From Rhodoferax sp. (GTDB lineage: Bacteria; Pseudomonadota; Gammaproteobacteria; Burkholderiales; Burkholderiaceae_C): 38,170 bases of DNA. Made by a program: the position numbers and the translations under genes. Shown here piece by piece: positions 27,167 to 36,275 of the stretch. The first letter of the stretch is position 1. Each line of letters starts with the position of its first letter. The stretch lies in assembly GCA_030645355.1 (NCBI GenBank), contig JAUSNJ010000126.1, positions 1 through 38,170 of the forward strand, read 5' to 3'. A model generated the notes under the pieces. That model did no database searches. It had not been told where the DNA came from and saw only the letters and a program-made list of their open reading frames with translations.

Positions 27167-27577
27167 ATGAACACCCTCTCCTCTCCTACTAACCCCTTTG
27201 TGAACACCACGCGCTGGCTCGCTGTGGGCAGTCTCATCTCTCTCATTGTTCTGTCCCTGGCCTGGGAGCTCTATCTGGCACCGCTGCGCCCCGGCGGCTC
27301 CTGGCTGGCCTTGAAGGCCCTGCCGCTGTGCATTCCGCTGGCCGGTCTGCTGAAGAACCGCCTATACACCTACCGCTGGGTCAGCCTGGTGGTGTGGCTG
27401 TATTTCATCGAAGGCGTGGTGCGGGCCTGGAGCGACAAGGCCCCCGGCAACTACCTGGCCATGGCAGAAATCGTGTTCTGCATTCTGCTGTTTGTGGCCT
27501 GCACGATGCATGTGCGCCTGCGCCTGGGGCCGCGCGGCGCGACCAAAAACCCCGATAGCCTGGAGGTCGCACCGTGA
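27167..27577 (+). CDS. DUF2069 membrane protein
   Basis: The product is a small inner-membrane protein of 136 aa with four predicted helices (about 15-35, 45-60, 68-85 and 98-118). Family traits are WELYLAPLRPGGSWLALKALPL and YFIEGVVRAWSD. Function is unknown. I chose ATG 27167 (MNTLSSPTNP); an in-frame start at 27140 would overlap the divergent YihY gene. The stop overlaps the GTG start of the following oxidase (GTGA), showing translational coupling. Confidence 0.9.
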   Translation: MNTLSSPTNPFVNTTRWLAVGSLISLIVLSLAWELYLAPLRPGGSWLALKALPLCIPLAGLLKNRLYTYRWVSLVVWLYFIEGVVRAWSDKAPGNYLAMAEIVFCILLFVACTMHVRLRLGPRGATKNPDSLEVAP

Positions 27578-29013
27578 GCAACACCCTTTTGATTGCACAA
27601 CTGCGCAGCATCGTTGGCAGCACCAACGTCCTCACCCACGACGACCCCGCCGCCGATCTGCGCGCCTACGAACAGGACTGGCGCAAACGCGAGCACGGTG
27701 CATCACTGGCCGTGGTACGCCCGGCCAACACGCCCGAGGTTGCAGCCGTGGTCAAGGCCTGCGCCGCGGCGGGCGCCAGCATCGTGCCCCAGGGTGGCAA
27801 CACCGGCATGGTGGTGGGCTCCACACCGGATGCCAGCGGCACCCAGGTCGTGCTGAGCCTGCAGCGCATGAACCAGGTGCGCACCATCGACGGCGCCAAC
27901 CTGACCGCCACGGTAGACGCCGGCTGCGTGCTGCAAGCCATCCAGGAAGCCTGCGAAACGGCCGGCTTTCTGTTCCCGCTGAGCATGGCGTCCGAGGGCA
28001 GCTGCACCATTGGCGGCAACCTGGGCACCAACGCTGGCGGCACGCAGGTGGTGCGCTACGGCAACACGCGCGAACTCTGCCTGGGCCTGGAGGTGGTTAC
28101 ACCCCAGGGCGAGATCTGGGATGGCCTGTCGGGCCTGCGCAAGGACAACACCGGCTACGACCTGCGCCACCTGATGATTGGGTCGGAGGGCACATTGGGC
28201 GTCATCACCGGCGCCATCATGAAGCTGTACCCGCTGCCCGCGGCCCAGCTCACCGCCTTTGCCGCTGTGCCCTCGCTGGAAGCGGCCGTGCAACTGCTGG
28301 GTCTGGCCCACCAGCACCTCAGCGCAGGGTTGACCGGCTTTGAAGTGATGGGCCAATTTGCGCTGAGCCTGGTGACCAAGCACTTTCCCCAACTGCGCGT
28401 GCCGTTCCAGGATAGAGCCGACACACCGTATTGCGTTGTTCTGGAGAACTCCGACCAGGAGTCCGAAACCCACGCCCGCGAACGCTTTGAGCGCCTGCTG
28501 GAGGTGGCTTTGGAACAGGGCTGCGTGCAGGACGCGGTGGTGGCCGAGAGCATCACCCAGGCACGCGCGCTGTGGCACATCCGTGAGAGCATTCCGCTGG
28601 CCCAGGCGCAAGAAGGACTCAACATCAAGCACGACATCTCCATCGCCGTCTCCCGCATCCCCGAATTCGTGCGCCTGGCCGACGCGCAGTTGCAGGCGGC
28701 CTTCCCCGGCGTACGCCTGGTCAACTACGGCCACCTGGGTGACGGCAACCTGCACTACAACGTGCAGGCCCCAGCCGGCTCAGACGCCGAAGCCTTTTTG
28801 CGCGACGACGAAAAAGGCGTCAACACCATCGTCTATGACATGGTGGACCAGTTCCGCGGCTCGATCAGCGCCGAACATGGTGTGGGCAGCCTGAAGCGCG
28901 AGAAGCTGGAGCAACACAAATCGCCGGTGGCGCTGGGCATGATGCGCGCCATCAAGCAGGCACTGGACCCAAAAAACACCATGAACCCGGGACGGGTGCT
29001 ATCTTTTAAATAG
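27574..29013 (+). CDS. FAD-linked 2-hydroxyacid dehydrogenase/oxidase (GlcD/D2HGDH-like)
   Basis: The 479-aa product is a flavin oxidoreductase of the FAD_binding_4/FAD-oxidase C type, acting on a 2-hydroxyacid such as D-lactate, glycolate or D-2-hydroxyglutarate. FAD-binding motifs are PQGGNTGMVVG and GSCTIGGNLGTNAGG, with MIGSEGTLGVITG. The C-terminal part has NYGHLGDGNLHYNV and SAEHGVGSLKRE, which hold the catalytic His and metal ligands, and ends NPGRVLSFK. The start is GTG overlapping the DUF2069 stop. The last four codons and the stop lie in repeat copy C. The precise substrate cannot be read from sequence. Confidence 0.9.
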   Translation: MSNTLLIAQLRSIVGSTNVLTHDDPAADLRAYEQDWRKREHGASLAVVRPANTPEVAAVVKACAAAGASIVPQGGNTGMVVGSTPDASGTQVVLSLQRMNQVRTIDGANLTATVDAGCVLQAIQEACETAGFLFPLSMASEGSCTIGGNLGTNAGGTQVVRYGNTRELCLGLEVVTPQGEIWDGLSGLRKDNTGYDLRHLMIGSEGTLGVITGAIMKLYPLPAAQLTAFAAVPSLEAAVQLLGLAHQHLSAGLTGFEVMGQFALSLVTKHFPQLRVPFQDRADTPYCVVLENSDQESETHARERFERLLEVALEQGCVQDAVVAESITQARALWHIRESIPLAQAQEGLNIKHDISIAVSRIPEFVRLADAQLQAAFPGVRLVNYGHLGDGNLHYNVQAPAGSDAEAFLRDDEKGVNTIVYDMVDQFRGSISAEHGVGSLKREKLEQHKSPVALGMMRAIKQALDPKNTMNPGRVLSFK

Positions 29014-29050
29014 CATTACATCCATATTTTACGAGAGCTATGAGCTGATC
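28997..29050 (+). repeat. 54-nt dispersed repeat, copy C
   Basis: This copy begins TGCTATCTTTTAAATAGC and contains CATATTTTACGAGAGCTATG. The stem here is GCTAT/ATAGC, a compensated change from GCTAC/GTAGC in copies A and B. It is in the same orientation as the oxidase gene and supplies its last codons and TAG stop (29011-29013). Confidence 0.78.
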
Positions 29051-29211
29051 TATCCCTTGCAAACAGGCGCGCACCGCGCCGCCGTGCCGGCCCACCAATC
29101 GATGGCGCAGACTGCGATTGCGGGTGTAACATCTTCCTGCAGGTCTTGCCGGATCGGAAACCCGAACCGGGGCACACTGCCCTAGCAACTCGCGGCGAAA
29201 GCCATCACCGG

Positions 29212-32007
29212 ATGAAGCACGCAGATTTCCTTGACGCGATCCTGAACGCCACCACGGAGAGCGTTCTGTTGCTGGATCCACAAGGGATTGTCCTTGTCGT
29301 CAACGAGACCGCAGCATCACGTCTGGGTTCTAACCAGACGGAAATCCTTGGCAAGCAGGTGTTTGACCTGTTTCCATCTGACCTTGCCCTGGAACGGCGG
29401 CGCCAATTTGAAGAGTTGATCCAGAGCGGGACGGCGCGGCAAACCGAAGATACCCGGGCCGGGCGGGTGTTCTGGACCAATTACTACCCCATCAAGGACG
29501 AGAACCAGCATGTCTCGGCGGTGGTGGTCTTTGCCATTGACGTGACAGAGCGGCGCCAGATTGAACAAGCTCTCAAGGTTTCGGAACGCCGGTACCGCGG
29601 GTTTGCCGAAAACCTGCCACTGGGAATCGTCATCACACAGGACGGGCTGATCAAGTACGTCAACAAGGCATCCTGCCAGATGCTGGGCTTCGAGCTGGCC
29701 GAACTCCTGGGCCGGGAGTTCCTGCCCCTGATTTGCGAGGCCGACCGGTCACGCGTGGCGGACATCCACCGGCGGCGCATGCAAGGCGAATCGGTCACGC
29801 CCTCCTACATCGTTGGAATGGTGCGCAAGGATGGGATCATTCGCCAATGGAGCATGCATGTCAGCACCATCGATTGGGAGGGCAAGCGCTCGGGGCTTGG
29901 CAGTTGCTGGGACGTCACCGACAGCCTGCAAGCCGAATTGGCACTGCGCGAAAGCGAAGAGCGTTACCGCACTGCATTCGTCACCAGCCCGGATGCCATC
30001 AACATCACACGCTTGTCCGACGGTTGCTACATCGACGTCAATGAAGGCTTCTTGCGGCTCACCGGATGGACCCGCGAAGAGGTCATCGGCAAGACAGCGC
30101 TGGAACTCAAAGTCTGGGCAAACCCCGCAGACCGCCAGCATCTGGTGGATGCACTGCGACGTGACGGCTACTACGAGAACCTGGAAGCCACGTTTCTGGG
30201 GAAAGACGGCAGAGCCATCTCGGGGCTGATGTCGGCGCACATCATGACCATCAAGGGAGTGGACTGCCTGCTGTCTGTCACCCGCGACATCTCTGAACGC
30301 AAGACAGCCGATGACAAGCTCAAACTGGCTGCCAGCGTGTTTTCGCACGCACGCGAAGGCATCATGATCACCGACGCGGCCGGCGAGATCCTGGATGTCA
30401 ACGATATGTTCACCGACATCACCGGGTACCGTCGTGAGGACGTCGTGGGACAGAATCCCCGCATCCTCAAATCGGGCCGACAAAGCAAGGAGTTCTACAC
30501 ATCGTTGTGGGGCGAACTGGTGGACAAAGGCCACTGGTATGGAGAAATCTGGAACCGCCGCAAGAATGGTGAGGTCTACCCGCAGACGCTGACCATCAGC
30601 GCGGTGCGCAATGCGACCGCTGTTACCCAGAACTACGTGGCACTGTTTTCCGACATTACTGCCCAAAAGGCGCACCAGGGACAGCTCGAACACATCGCCC
30701 ACTACGATGCGCTGACCAATCTGCCCAACCGTGTGCTGCTGGCAGACCGCCTGAAGCAGGCCCTGACGCAGGCGCTTCGTCGCGAGGAACGCCTGGCCGT
30801 TGCCTACCTGGACCTGGACGGATTCAAGCTCATCAATGACCGGCATGGGCATCAGGTCGGAGACCAGTTGCTGATCGAACTGTCACGTGCCATGAAACAG
30901 TGCCTGCGTGATGGCGACACCCTGGCACGACTGGGTGGGGACGAGTTTGTAGCGGTCCTGATCGACCTGGATGATTTGCCGAGCGGAATTCCCATGCTGC
31001 GTCGCATCCTGGCTGCAGCCGCGCAACCCGTGCAGATCGGCGAACTGACACTGAACGTGTCGGCCAGCCTGGGCGTGACCTTTTACCCGCAGACCAGCGA
31101 CATCGATGCGGATCAGCTGCTGCGGCAGGCCGACCATGCCATGTACCAGGCCAAGGTGGCAGGCAAGAATCGCTACCACGTGTTTGACCCCACGCAAGAC
31201 ATCAGCCTGCGGGTACAACACGAAAGCCTGGAGCGCATCCGTCTGGCCCTGAGCCAACAGGAATTCGTCCTGTACTACCAGCCCAAGGTCAACATGCGCA
31301 CCGGCAGGGTGGTCGGTGTCGAGGCTCTGATCCGCTGGCGGCACCCCGAAGAAGGGCTGCTGGCGCCGGACGCGTTTCTGCCGGTGATAGAAAACCACCC
31401 ACTCGCCGTGGCAGTGGGCGAATGGGTGATCGAGTCCGCGCTCACGCAAATGGAGAGTTGGCGGGCAGCCGGTCTGGCCCTGCCCGTCAGCGTCAACGTG
31501 GGGGCGCGGCAATTGCAGCAAAGCGACTTTCTGGATCGTCTCAAGGTCATTCTGGCCCGGCATCAGGGGGTCGAACCTTCGGATCTGCAACTTGAAATCC
31601 TGGAAACCAGCGCGCTGGAAGACATTTCCCAGGTTTCCCAATTGATCGAATCCTGCGCCGACATGGGCGTGTCATTTGCCCTGGATGATTTTGGAACCGG
31701 GTACTCCTCGCTCACCTACCTCAAACGCCTGCGTGTGAACGCGCTCAAGATAGACCAGAGCTTTGTGCGCGACATGCTCGACGACGAAGACGACCTGGCC
31801 ATTCTGGAAGGCGTCATCGGCCTGGCCAGCGCATTCAAACGCCAGGTCATTGCCGAAGGGGTGGAAACAGCCGCCCACGGCGCCAGCCTCATGGATCTGG
31901 GATGTGACGTCGCGCAAGGGTACGGCATCGCCCGACCCATGCCCGCCAGTGAGCTGCCTGCCTGGGTGGCATCCTGGCGACCCGACCCCAGTTGGGGTCG
32001 CCCATGA
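29212..32007 (+). CDS. Multi-PAS GGDEF-EAL cyclic di-GMP turnover protein
   Basis: The product is 931 aa and cytoplasmic, with no membrane helix. About four PAS domains lie in residues 1-490 (for example ILNATTESVLLLDPQGIVLV, FAENLPLGIVITQDGLIKYV and REGIMITDAAGEILDVNDMF). Then come a GGDEF domain with GGDEF at 575-579 and inhibitory site RDGD at 566-569, and an EAL domain with EAL at 704-706, NVGARQL, EILETSA, DDFGTG, KIDQSF and EGVET all present. Both activities are possible. I chose ATG 29212 (MKHADFL), since upstream sequence to a TTG at 29146 has no domain character; the ribosome binding site is weak. It is convergent with a PilZ-like gene 16 bases away. Confidence 0.93.
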   Translation: MKHADFLDAILNATTESVLLLDPQGIVLVVNETAASRLGSNQTEILGKQVFDLFPSDLALERRRQFEELIQSGTARQTEDTRAGRVFWTNYYPIKDENQHVSAVVVFAIDVTERRQIEQALKVSERRYRGFAENLPLGIVITQDGLIKYVNKASCQMLGFELAELLGREFLPLICEADRSRVADIHRRRMQGESVTPSYIVGMVRKDGIIRQWSMHVSTIDWEGKRSGLGSCWDVTDSLQAELALRESEERYRTAFVTSPDAINITRLSDGCYIDVNEGFLRLTGWTREEVIGKTALELKVWANPADRQHLVDALRRDGYYENLEATFLGKDGRAISGLMSAHIMTIKGVDCLLSVTRDISERKTADDKLKLAASVFSHAREGIMITDAAGEILDVNDMFTDITGYRREDVVGQNPRILKSGRQSKEFYTSLWGELVDKGHWYGEIWNRRKNGEVYPQTLTISAVRNATAVTQNYVALFSDITAQKAHQGQLEHIAHYDALTNLPNRVLLADRLKQALTQALRREERLAVAYLDLDGFKLINDRHGHQVGDQLLIELSRAMKQCLRDGDTLARLGGDEFVAVLIDLDDLPSGIPMLRRILAAAAQPVQIGELTLNVSASLGVTFYPQTSDIDADQLLRQADHAMYQAKVAGKNRYHVFDPTQDISLRVQHESLERIRLALSQQEFVLYYQPKVNMRTGRVVGVEALIRWRHPEEGLLAPDAFLPVIENHPLAVAVGEWVIESALTQMESWRAAGLALPVSVNVGARQLQQSDFLDRLKVILARHQGVEPSDLQLEILETSALEDISQVSQLIESCADMGVSFALDDFGTGYSSLTYLKRLRVNALKIDQSFVRDMLDDEDDLAILEGVIGLASAFKRQVIAEGVETAAHGASLMDLGCDVAQGYGIARPMPASELPAWVASWRPDPSWGRP

Positions 32008-32023
32008 GGGCTGCTGGTCATGG

Positions 32024-32590
32024 CTATTTCCTGGCGACGGCGTCCGACCATTTCTCCAGCGAGGTGACGACCGAGGAGACACTGAGCGCGCTTTGCACGA
32101 TCTCGCGCCATGCCGGTGACTGCACGCGCACACCGTAATGGATCAGAGGTTGCTCCTGTCGGCGCCTGTCCATCAGCTCGGCCAGTTTCTGGTCTGACAG
32201 TGACAAACCGAGCGAGGCGAGCACCCGCAGTTTTTCGGACACCATGCCGGACACGCGCATCAACTTGAGCAGGCGCACGTTAAGGTCCGAACGCTCAATG
32301 GCCTGTTGGGCACGCTTGAATATCAGCTCGTTGAGCAGGGCTTCCAGCAGCGCTTGATCACTGGTATTGACGAACTTCCACACAACCGTGCCGTCAAACC
32401 GGGTGAGCCCGCGCTTGAACTCCAGATTCGGCCCCGCCAACGCTTGCGGGAAGTGAAAGCCAAATCCCTCGACATTCCAGCCCAGAGCCTCCATGCGCTC
32501 CCAACGTTCGCCAACGCGGCACTGCAGCCGGATACCGATATGGCTGTGCCGAGCCTCGTGGCGGGCGATGGGGATGGAGTCAGGTGGCAT
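32024..32590 (-). CDS. Hypothetical protein with a degenerate PilZ-like N-terminus
   Basis: This is a 188-aa cytoplasmic protein that I do not recognise with certainty. Residues 10-14 read RHEAR and residues 39-44 read NVEGFG, in a context (RHEARHSHIGIRLQ, then ALGWNVEGFGFHF) like the PilZ pattern RxxxR ... (D/N)xSxxG, but with Glu instead of Ser. Strands around LEFKRGLTRFDGTVVWKF fit the PilZ barrel. The second half (about 80-188) is helical and unfamiliar (LLEALLNELIFKRAQQAIER). It sits tail to tail with a GGDEF-EAL gene, which supports a cyclic di-GMP link, but this remains a guess. Repeat copy D lies just upstream of its start. Confidence 0.7.
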   Translation of the reverse strand: MPPDSIPIARHEARHSHIGIRLQCRVGERWERMEALGWNVEGFGFHFPQALAGPNLEFKRGLTRFDGTVVWKFVNTSDQALLEALLNELIFKRAQQAIERSDLNVRLLKLMRVSGMVSEKLRVLASLGLSLSDQKLAELMDRRRQEQPLIHYGVRVQSPAWREIVQSALSVSSVVTSLEKWSDAVARK

Positions 32591-32597
32591 GCGAATA

Positions 32598-32651
32598 TGC
32601 TCCTCTTTTAATAGCTATCCATGTATATTCTACGAGGGCTACAACCGAATT
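32598..32651 (+). repeat. 54-nt dispersed repeat, copy D
   Basis: This copy begins TGCTCCTCTTTTAATAGC and contains TATATTCTACGAGGGCTACA. It is the only copy not in the orientation of an adjacent gene end: both neighbours are on the minus strand. Its stem is imperfect (GCTCC/ATAGC). It fills the 71-base gap between the ABC exporter stop and the PilZ-like start. Confidence 0.72.
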
Positions 32652-32661
32652 ATGCACATAA

Positions 32662-34437
32662 TCATTCCGCCCGCTCACCGGTCTGCAGCCGCCAAAGCGC
32701 CGCGTAACCGTCGCCCCGCGCCACCAGTTCGTCATGGGTGCCACTCTCCACAATGCGCCCGGCTTCGAGCAGGTGGATGCAGTCGGCCTGGCGCACGGTG
32801 GACAGGCGGTGGGCGATGACGATGGTGGTGCGGTTGCGGCTCACCACATCGAGTGAGCGCTGGATGGCGGCCTCGGTCTCGTTGTCCACGGCGCTGGTCG
32901 CCTCGTCCAGGATCAGCACCGGCGGGTTCTTCAGAATCGCACGGGCCAGGGCCAGGCGCTGGCGCTGACCGCCGCTCAGCTTTTGTCCGCGCTCACCGAT
33001 GCGGGTGGCAAAACCCAGCGGCAGCTTGTCAATGAACTCCGTGCATTCGGCGGCACGGGCCGCTTCGGCAATCTGCGCGTCGCTGGCGCCCACGGCACCA
33101 TAGGCAATGTTCTCCGCCACCGTGCCATCGGTCAGAAAGGTGTCCTGCGACACATAGCCCACGGCGCGGCGCAGGTCCTGCAGGTTGAGCGCATCGATGG
33201 GCTGGCCGTCGAGCAGGATGCGGCCCTGTTGCGCGGTGTAGAAACGTAGCAACAGCTTGACCAGCGTGGACTTGCCGGAGCCCGTGGAGCCGACAAAGGC
33301 CGTGGTCTTGCCGGCAGGGATGGTGATGTGGATGTCCTGCAGCGTGGGCGTGGTGTCGTACGCGAAGTCCACGTGCTCAAAGCGCAGCTCGCCTTTGGCT
33401 TGCTCAATCGGAAAGTGCTGGCCTTCGTAGGGGATGTTGATGGGGGTGTCCAGCAGCTTCATGGCCCGGTCAATCGCCGCCACCGAGCGCTGGTACATGT
33501 CGGCCACCTCGGCCAGGCCGGTCAGCGGCCATAGCAGTCGCTGCGTCAAAAACACCAGCACGGAATAGGCGCCCACGGCCAGCTCACCGTGCAACGTCAG
33601 CCAGCCGCCGTACAGCAGGGTGGCCGTGAAGCCGCTCAAAATCGCCATGCGGATCACCGGTGTGATGGCCGCGCTGAAGCGGATGGCCCGGGCGTTGGCT
33701 GTGCGGTAGGCGTTGCTGGCCTGCGCGATGTGGTCGGCCTCGAAGGACTCGGTCGCAAAGGCCTTGATGGTGGCCAGGCCCAGCAGGTTGTTGTTCAGGC
33801 GCGCACTGACATCGCCCGAGGCCTCGCGCACCTCGGCGTAGCGCGGCGCCAGGCGCTGCTGGAACCAGAAGGTACCGAACAGGATCAGCGGCACCGGCAG
33901 CAAGGCGACCAGCGCAATGCCGGGCTGCATCGCAAAGAACACGGCGCTGACCATGATGCTGGAGCAAAACACCTGGATGATCTGGTTCGCCCCGCCATTC
34001 AGAAAGCGCTCCATCTGGTTGATGTCGTCGTTCAGGATGGCCATCAGATTGCCGGTGCGCTGGTTCTCGAAATACGCCATCTCCAGCTTCTGTACATGGC
34101 GGTAGGTATCCAGCCGCAGGTCGTGCTGGATGTCCTGCGCCAGCTGACGCCACTTCAGCTCATACAGGTACTGGAACAGCGACTCGCCACCCCACACCAG
34201 CACATTGAACACCCCCAGCGCCAGCAACTGGTGCCAGGTGTTGGTGATACCGACTGCGCCCAAGATATTGCGCGCCAGAAAACTCTGCTCGCCCTTGACC
34301 ACCACGTCCACCGCCGCGCCAATCAGCACCTCGGGCAGGATGTCGAAAAACTTGTTGAGAACGGAGTACAGCGAGGCGAGCCGGAAGTCGCGCTGGTATC
34401 TTCCTGCGTAGGCGAACAGTCTCTGGACGGGATGCAT
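32662..34437 (-). CDS. ABC exporter, fused membrane and ATPase domains
   Basis: The 591-aa half-transporter works as a homodimer in the inner membrane and exports a lipid, peptide or drug-like substrate. Residues about 15-320 form the six-helix exporter domain, with the coupling region around NQMERFLNGGANQII. The ATPase domain has Walker A GSTGSGKST (about 380-390), the Q-loop GYVSQDTFL, the signature LSGGQRQRLALARAIL, Walker B VLILDEATSAVD and the His switch HRLSTV. I chose ATG 34437 (MHPVQRLFAYAG); the frame runs on to 34521 but with no family similarity. The substrate is unknown and there are no partner genes next to it. Confidence 0.92.
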   Translation of the reverse strand: MHPVQRLFAYAGRYQRDFRLASLYSVLNKFFDILPEVLIGAAVDVVVKGEQSFLARNILGAVGITNTWHQLLALGVFNVLVWGGESLFQYLYELKWRQLAQDIQHDLRLDTYRHVQKLEMAYFENQRTGNLMAILNDDINQMERFLNGGANQIIQVFCSSIMVSAVFFAMQPGIALVALLPVPLILFGTFWFQQRLAPRYAEVREASGDVSARLNNNLLGLATIKAFATESFEADHIAQASNAYRTANARAIRFSAAITPVIRMAILSGFTATLLYGGWLTLHGELAVGAYSVLVFLTQRLLWPLTGLAEVADMYQRSVAAIDRAMKLLDTPINIPYEGQHFPIEQAKGELRFEHVDFAYDTTPTLQDIHITIPAGKTTAFVGSTGSGKSTLVKLLLRFYTAQQGRILLDGQPIDALNLQDLRRAVGYVSQDTFLTDGTVAENIAYGAVGASDAQIAEAARAAECTEFIDKLPLGFATRIGERGQKLSGGQRQRLALARAILKNPPVLILDEATSAVDNETEAAIQRSLDVVSRNRTTIVIAHRLSTVRQADCIHLLEAGRIVESGTHDELVARGDGYAALWRLQTGERAE

Positions 34438-34622
34438 GGTGTCGATGAGGCAACTGCCCCGCAATGGCGAAGTGCGGGATTGTCTCTCAGGCGCCGTGCG
34501 GCACGTCATCCCTCGACGCAATGGTCTTGCCGACCGCTGCCAGCGTCAGCTTGGGTAAGATATTCTCAATTGACCCGGCCCGTGTGCCGCAGCTTGCCAG
34601 ATTCTTAACTCTGTTCCATGCC

Positions 34623-36164
34623 ATGAAAAAATTCAAGGTTTCAAGCCGGTTGTTTTCAATAGTGGGTATCGCGGCACTGATCATGCTGATCCTGGCCGGA
34701 ATCAACTGGATGTCGCTCAGCCGCCTAGCCGAGTTGCAGGACCGCGGGGTACACAAGAGTCAAGCCGCCAGTCGGGTCAAGCACGACACCAACCTGGGCG
34801 CGCAGGCCTACCGGGTGGTGGCTGACACCTTCATCAACCAGGAATTTGACGAAGCTGCCAAAAAGTGGGCTGAAATCAACAAAGAGATTGACGAGGCCAT
34901 TGCGTTCGCCAACAGCGCAGCCGACACCAGTGACAAGCAAGGCAGCGTTCAGGCAGGTGCCGCGGCCATACAGGAAATTCGCAAACTCTACAGCGAGCAG
35001 TTTTTGGTGCTGTCCAAGAAAGACCCGCTGCGCAGTGACATAGCCGGAGTCGATGACGCCATCGATGGTCAGATCGACCGATTTGACGAGGCACTCAGCA
35101 AGTTGGCAGTGTCACTGGAGGCCGATGCCAAGGCTCTTGACGCAGAATTCGACAACGCCGCCCGATCGGCTCGCGTGATGATGGCGGTGTCCATCCTGCT
35201 GGGCGGACTCTTGCTGGTTGCACTGACCCTTGCGGTGACCAAGAGCATCACCGGACAGCTGGGCATGGAACTGTCCGATGCAACCGCCCTGGCCCACCGC
35301 ATTGCGGGCGGAGACCTTTCACACACGTTCACGCATGGAACCAATGACAAGGCCAGTCTGGCCAGCGCCCTGGACGATATGCTGGGCACCCTGAAGTCCA
35401 TTGTCACCAACGTGCGCAAGGGCGCGGAGGGTGTCGCCACTGCCAGCGCGGAGATTGCACAAGGCAACCACGACCTCAGCGCCCGAACCGAACAGCAAGC
35501 CAGCGCGCTGGAGCAAACCTCGGCCAGCATGGAGGAGTTGGGCGCAACCGTCCGGCAAAACGCCGACTCGGCACACCATGCGAACCAACTGGCACAGAGC
35601 GCGTCCGCGATCGCCGTGGCGGGCGGAAATGTGGTGGTCCAGGTGGTTGAAACCATGCAGGACATCAACCAGTCTTCACGCAAGATCAGCGACATCATCA
35701 GCGTCATAGACGGCATTGCGTTTCAGACCAATATCCTGGCGTTGAATGCCGCGGTGGAAGCGGCTCGCGCCGGCGAGCAGGGCCGCGGATTTGCGGTGGT
35801 GGCCAGTGAGGTGCGTTCCCTGGCGGGCCGCAGCGCTGAGGCGGCCAAGGAGATCAAGAGTCTGATCAATGCCAGTGTTGAACGCGTGGAGCATGGCAGC
35901 ACCCTGGTGGACAGGGCTGGCGTGACCATGACCGAGGTGGTGAGCAGCATCAAGCGGGTGACCGACATCGTGGGTGAAATCAGTTCCGCGGGCAACGAGC
36001 AATCTGCCGGCGTTGCGCAGGTTGGCGAAGCCGTCACCCACATGGATCAGGCGACCCAACAGAATGCGGCGCTGGTGGAGCAGATGGCCGCCGCTGCCAG
36101 CAGCCTCAAGGGCCAGGCGCAGGACCTGGTGCACCTGGTGGACGCGTTCAAGTTGCAGGACTAG
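34623..36164 (+). CDS. Methyl-accepting chemotaxis protein without docking pentapeptide
   Basis: This 513-aa chemoreceptor has TM1 (about 8-30), a periplasmic helical-bundle sensor (about 31-180, rich in charged helices such as [19 protein letters not shown]), TM2 (about 185-210), HAMP, and the signalling coiled coil with the hairpin [19 protein letters not shown]. It ends DAFKLQD and lacks the xWxxF tail seen in the other receptor, so it would depend on neighbours for CheR/CheB access. I chose ATG 34623 ([11 protein letters not shown]), a typical receptor start; the frame is open 53 codons further up, but that stretch overlaps the divergent promoter region. Confidence 0.94.
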   Translation: MKKFKVSSRLFSIVGIAALIMLILAGINWMSLSRLAELQDRGVHKSQAASRVKHDTNLGAQAYRVVADTFINQEFDEAAKKWAEINKEIDEAIAFANSAADTSDKQGSVQAGAAAIQEIRKLYSEQFLVLSKKDPLRSDIAGVDDAIDGQIDRFDEALSKLAVSLEADAKALDAEFDNAARSARVMMAVSILLGGLLLVALTLAVTKSITGQLGMELSDATALAHRIAGGDLSHTFTHGTNDKASLASALDDMLGTLKSIVTNVRKGAEGVATASAEIAQGNHDLSARTEQQASALEQTSASMEELGATVRQNADSAHHANQLAQSASAIAVAGGNVVVQVVETMQDINQSSRKISDIISVIDGIAFQTNILALNAAVEAARAGEQGRGFAVVASEVRSLAGRSAEAAKEIKSLINASVERVEHGSTLVDRAGVTMTEVVSSIKRVTDIVGEISSAGNEQSAGVAQVGEAVTHMDQATQQNAALVEQMAAAASSLKGQAQDLVHLVDAFKLQD

Positions 36165-36275
36165 TCCCCGTCCGCCTTCCTTTTAACAGTCCAATCAGAG
36201 AGAGTTCACCGCAATCCTGAAGCACAACCAGGGAAGACATAGATCGACTAAGATTTCAGGAACACAGGGAGAATT

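Noticed and set aside
29110..29211. Partial resemblance to a cobalamin riboswitch (GGAAACCC, then CACTGCCC and GCAACT) before the PAS-GGDEF-EAL gene
   Set aside because: The order and spacing fit poorly, the B12-box segment is missing and the sequence runs straight into the start codon. A covariance search would decide.
30981..30999. GGAATTCCC near 30987 as another copy of the GGGAA-TTCCC palindrome
   Set aside because: It lies inside the GGDEF coding region, is shorter and lacks the spacing of the three upstream sites.
34464..34622. A 53-residue N-terminal extension of the second chemoreceptor
   Set aside because: The extension has no membrane or sensor character, and [11 protein letters not shown] at 34623 is a normal receptor start just before TM1.
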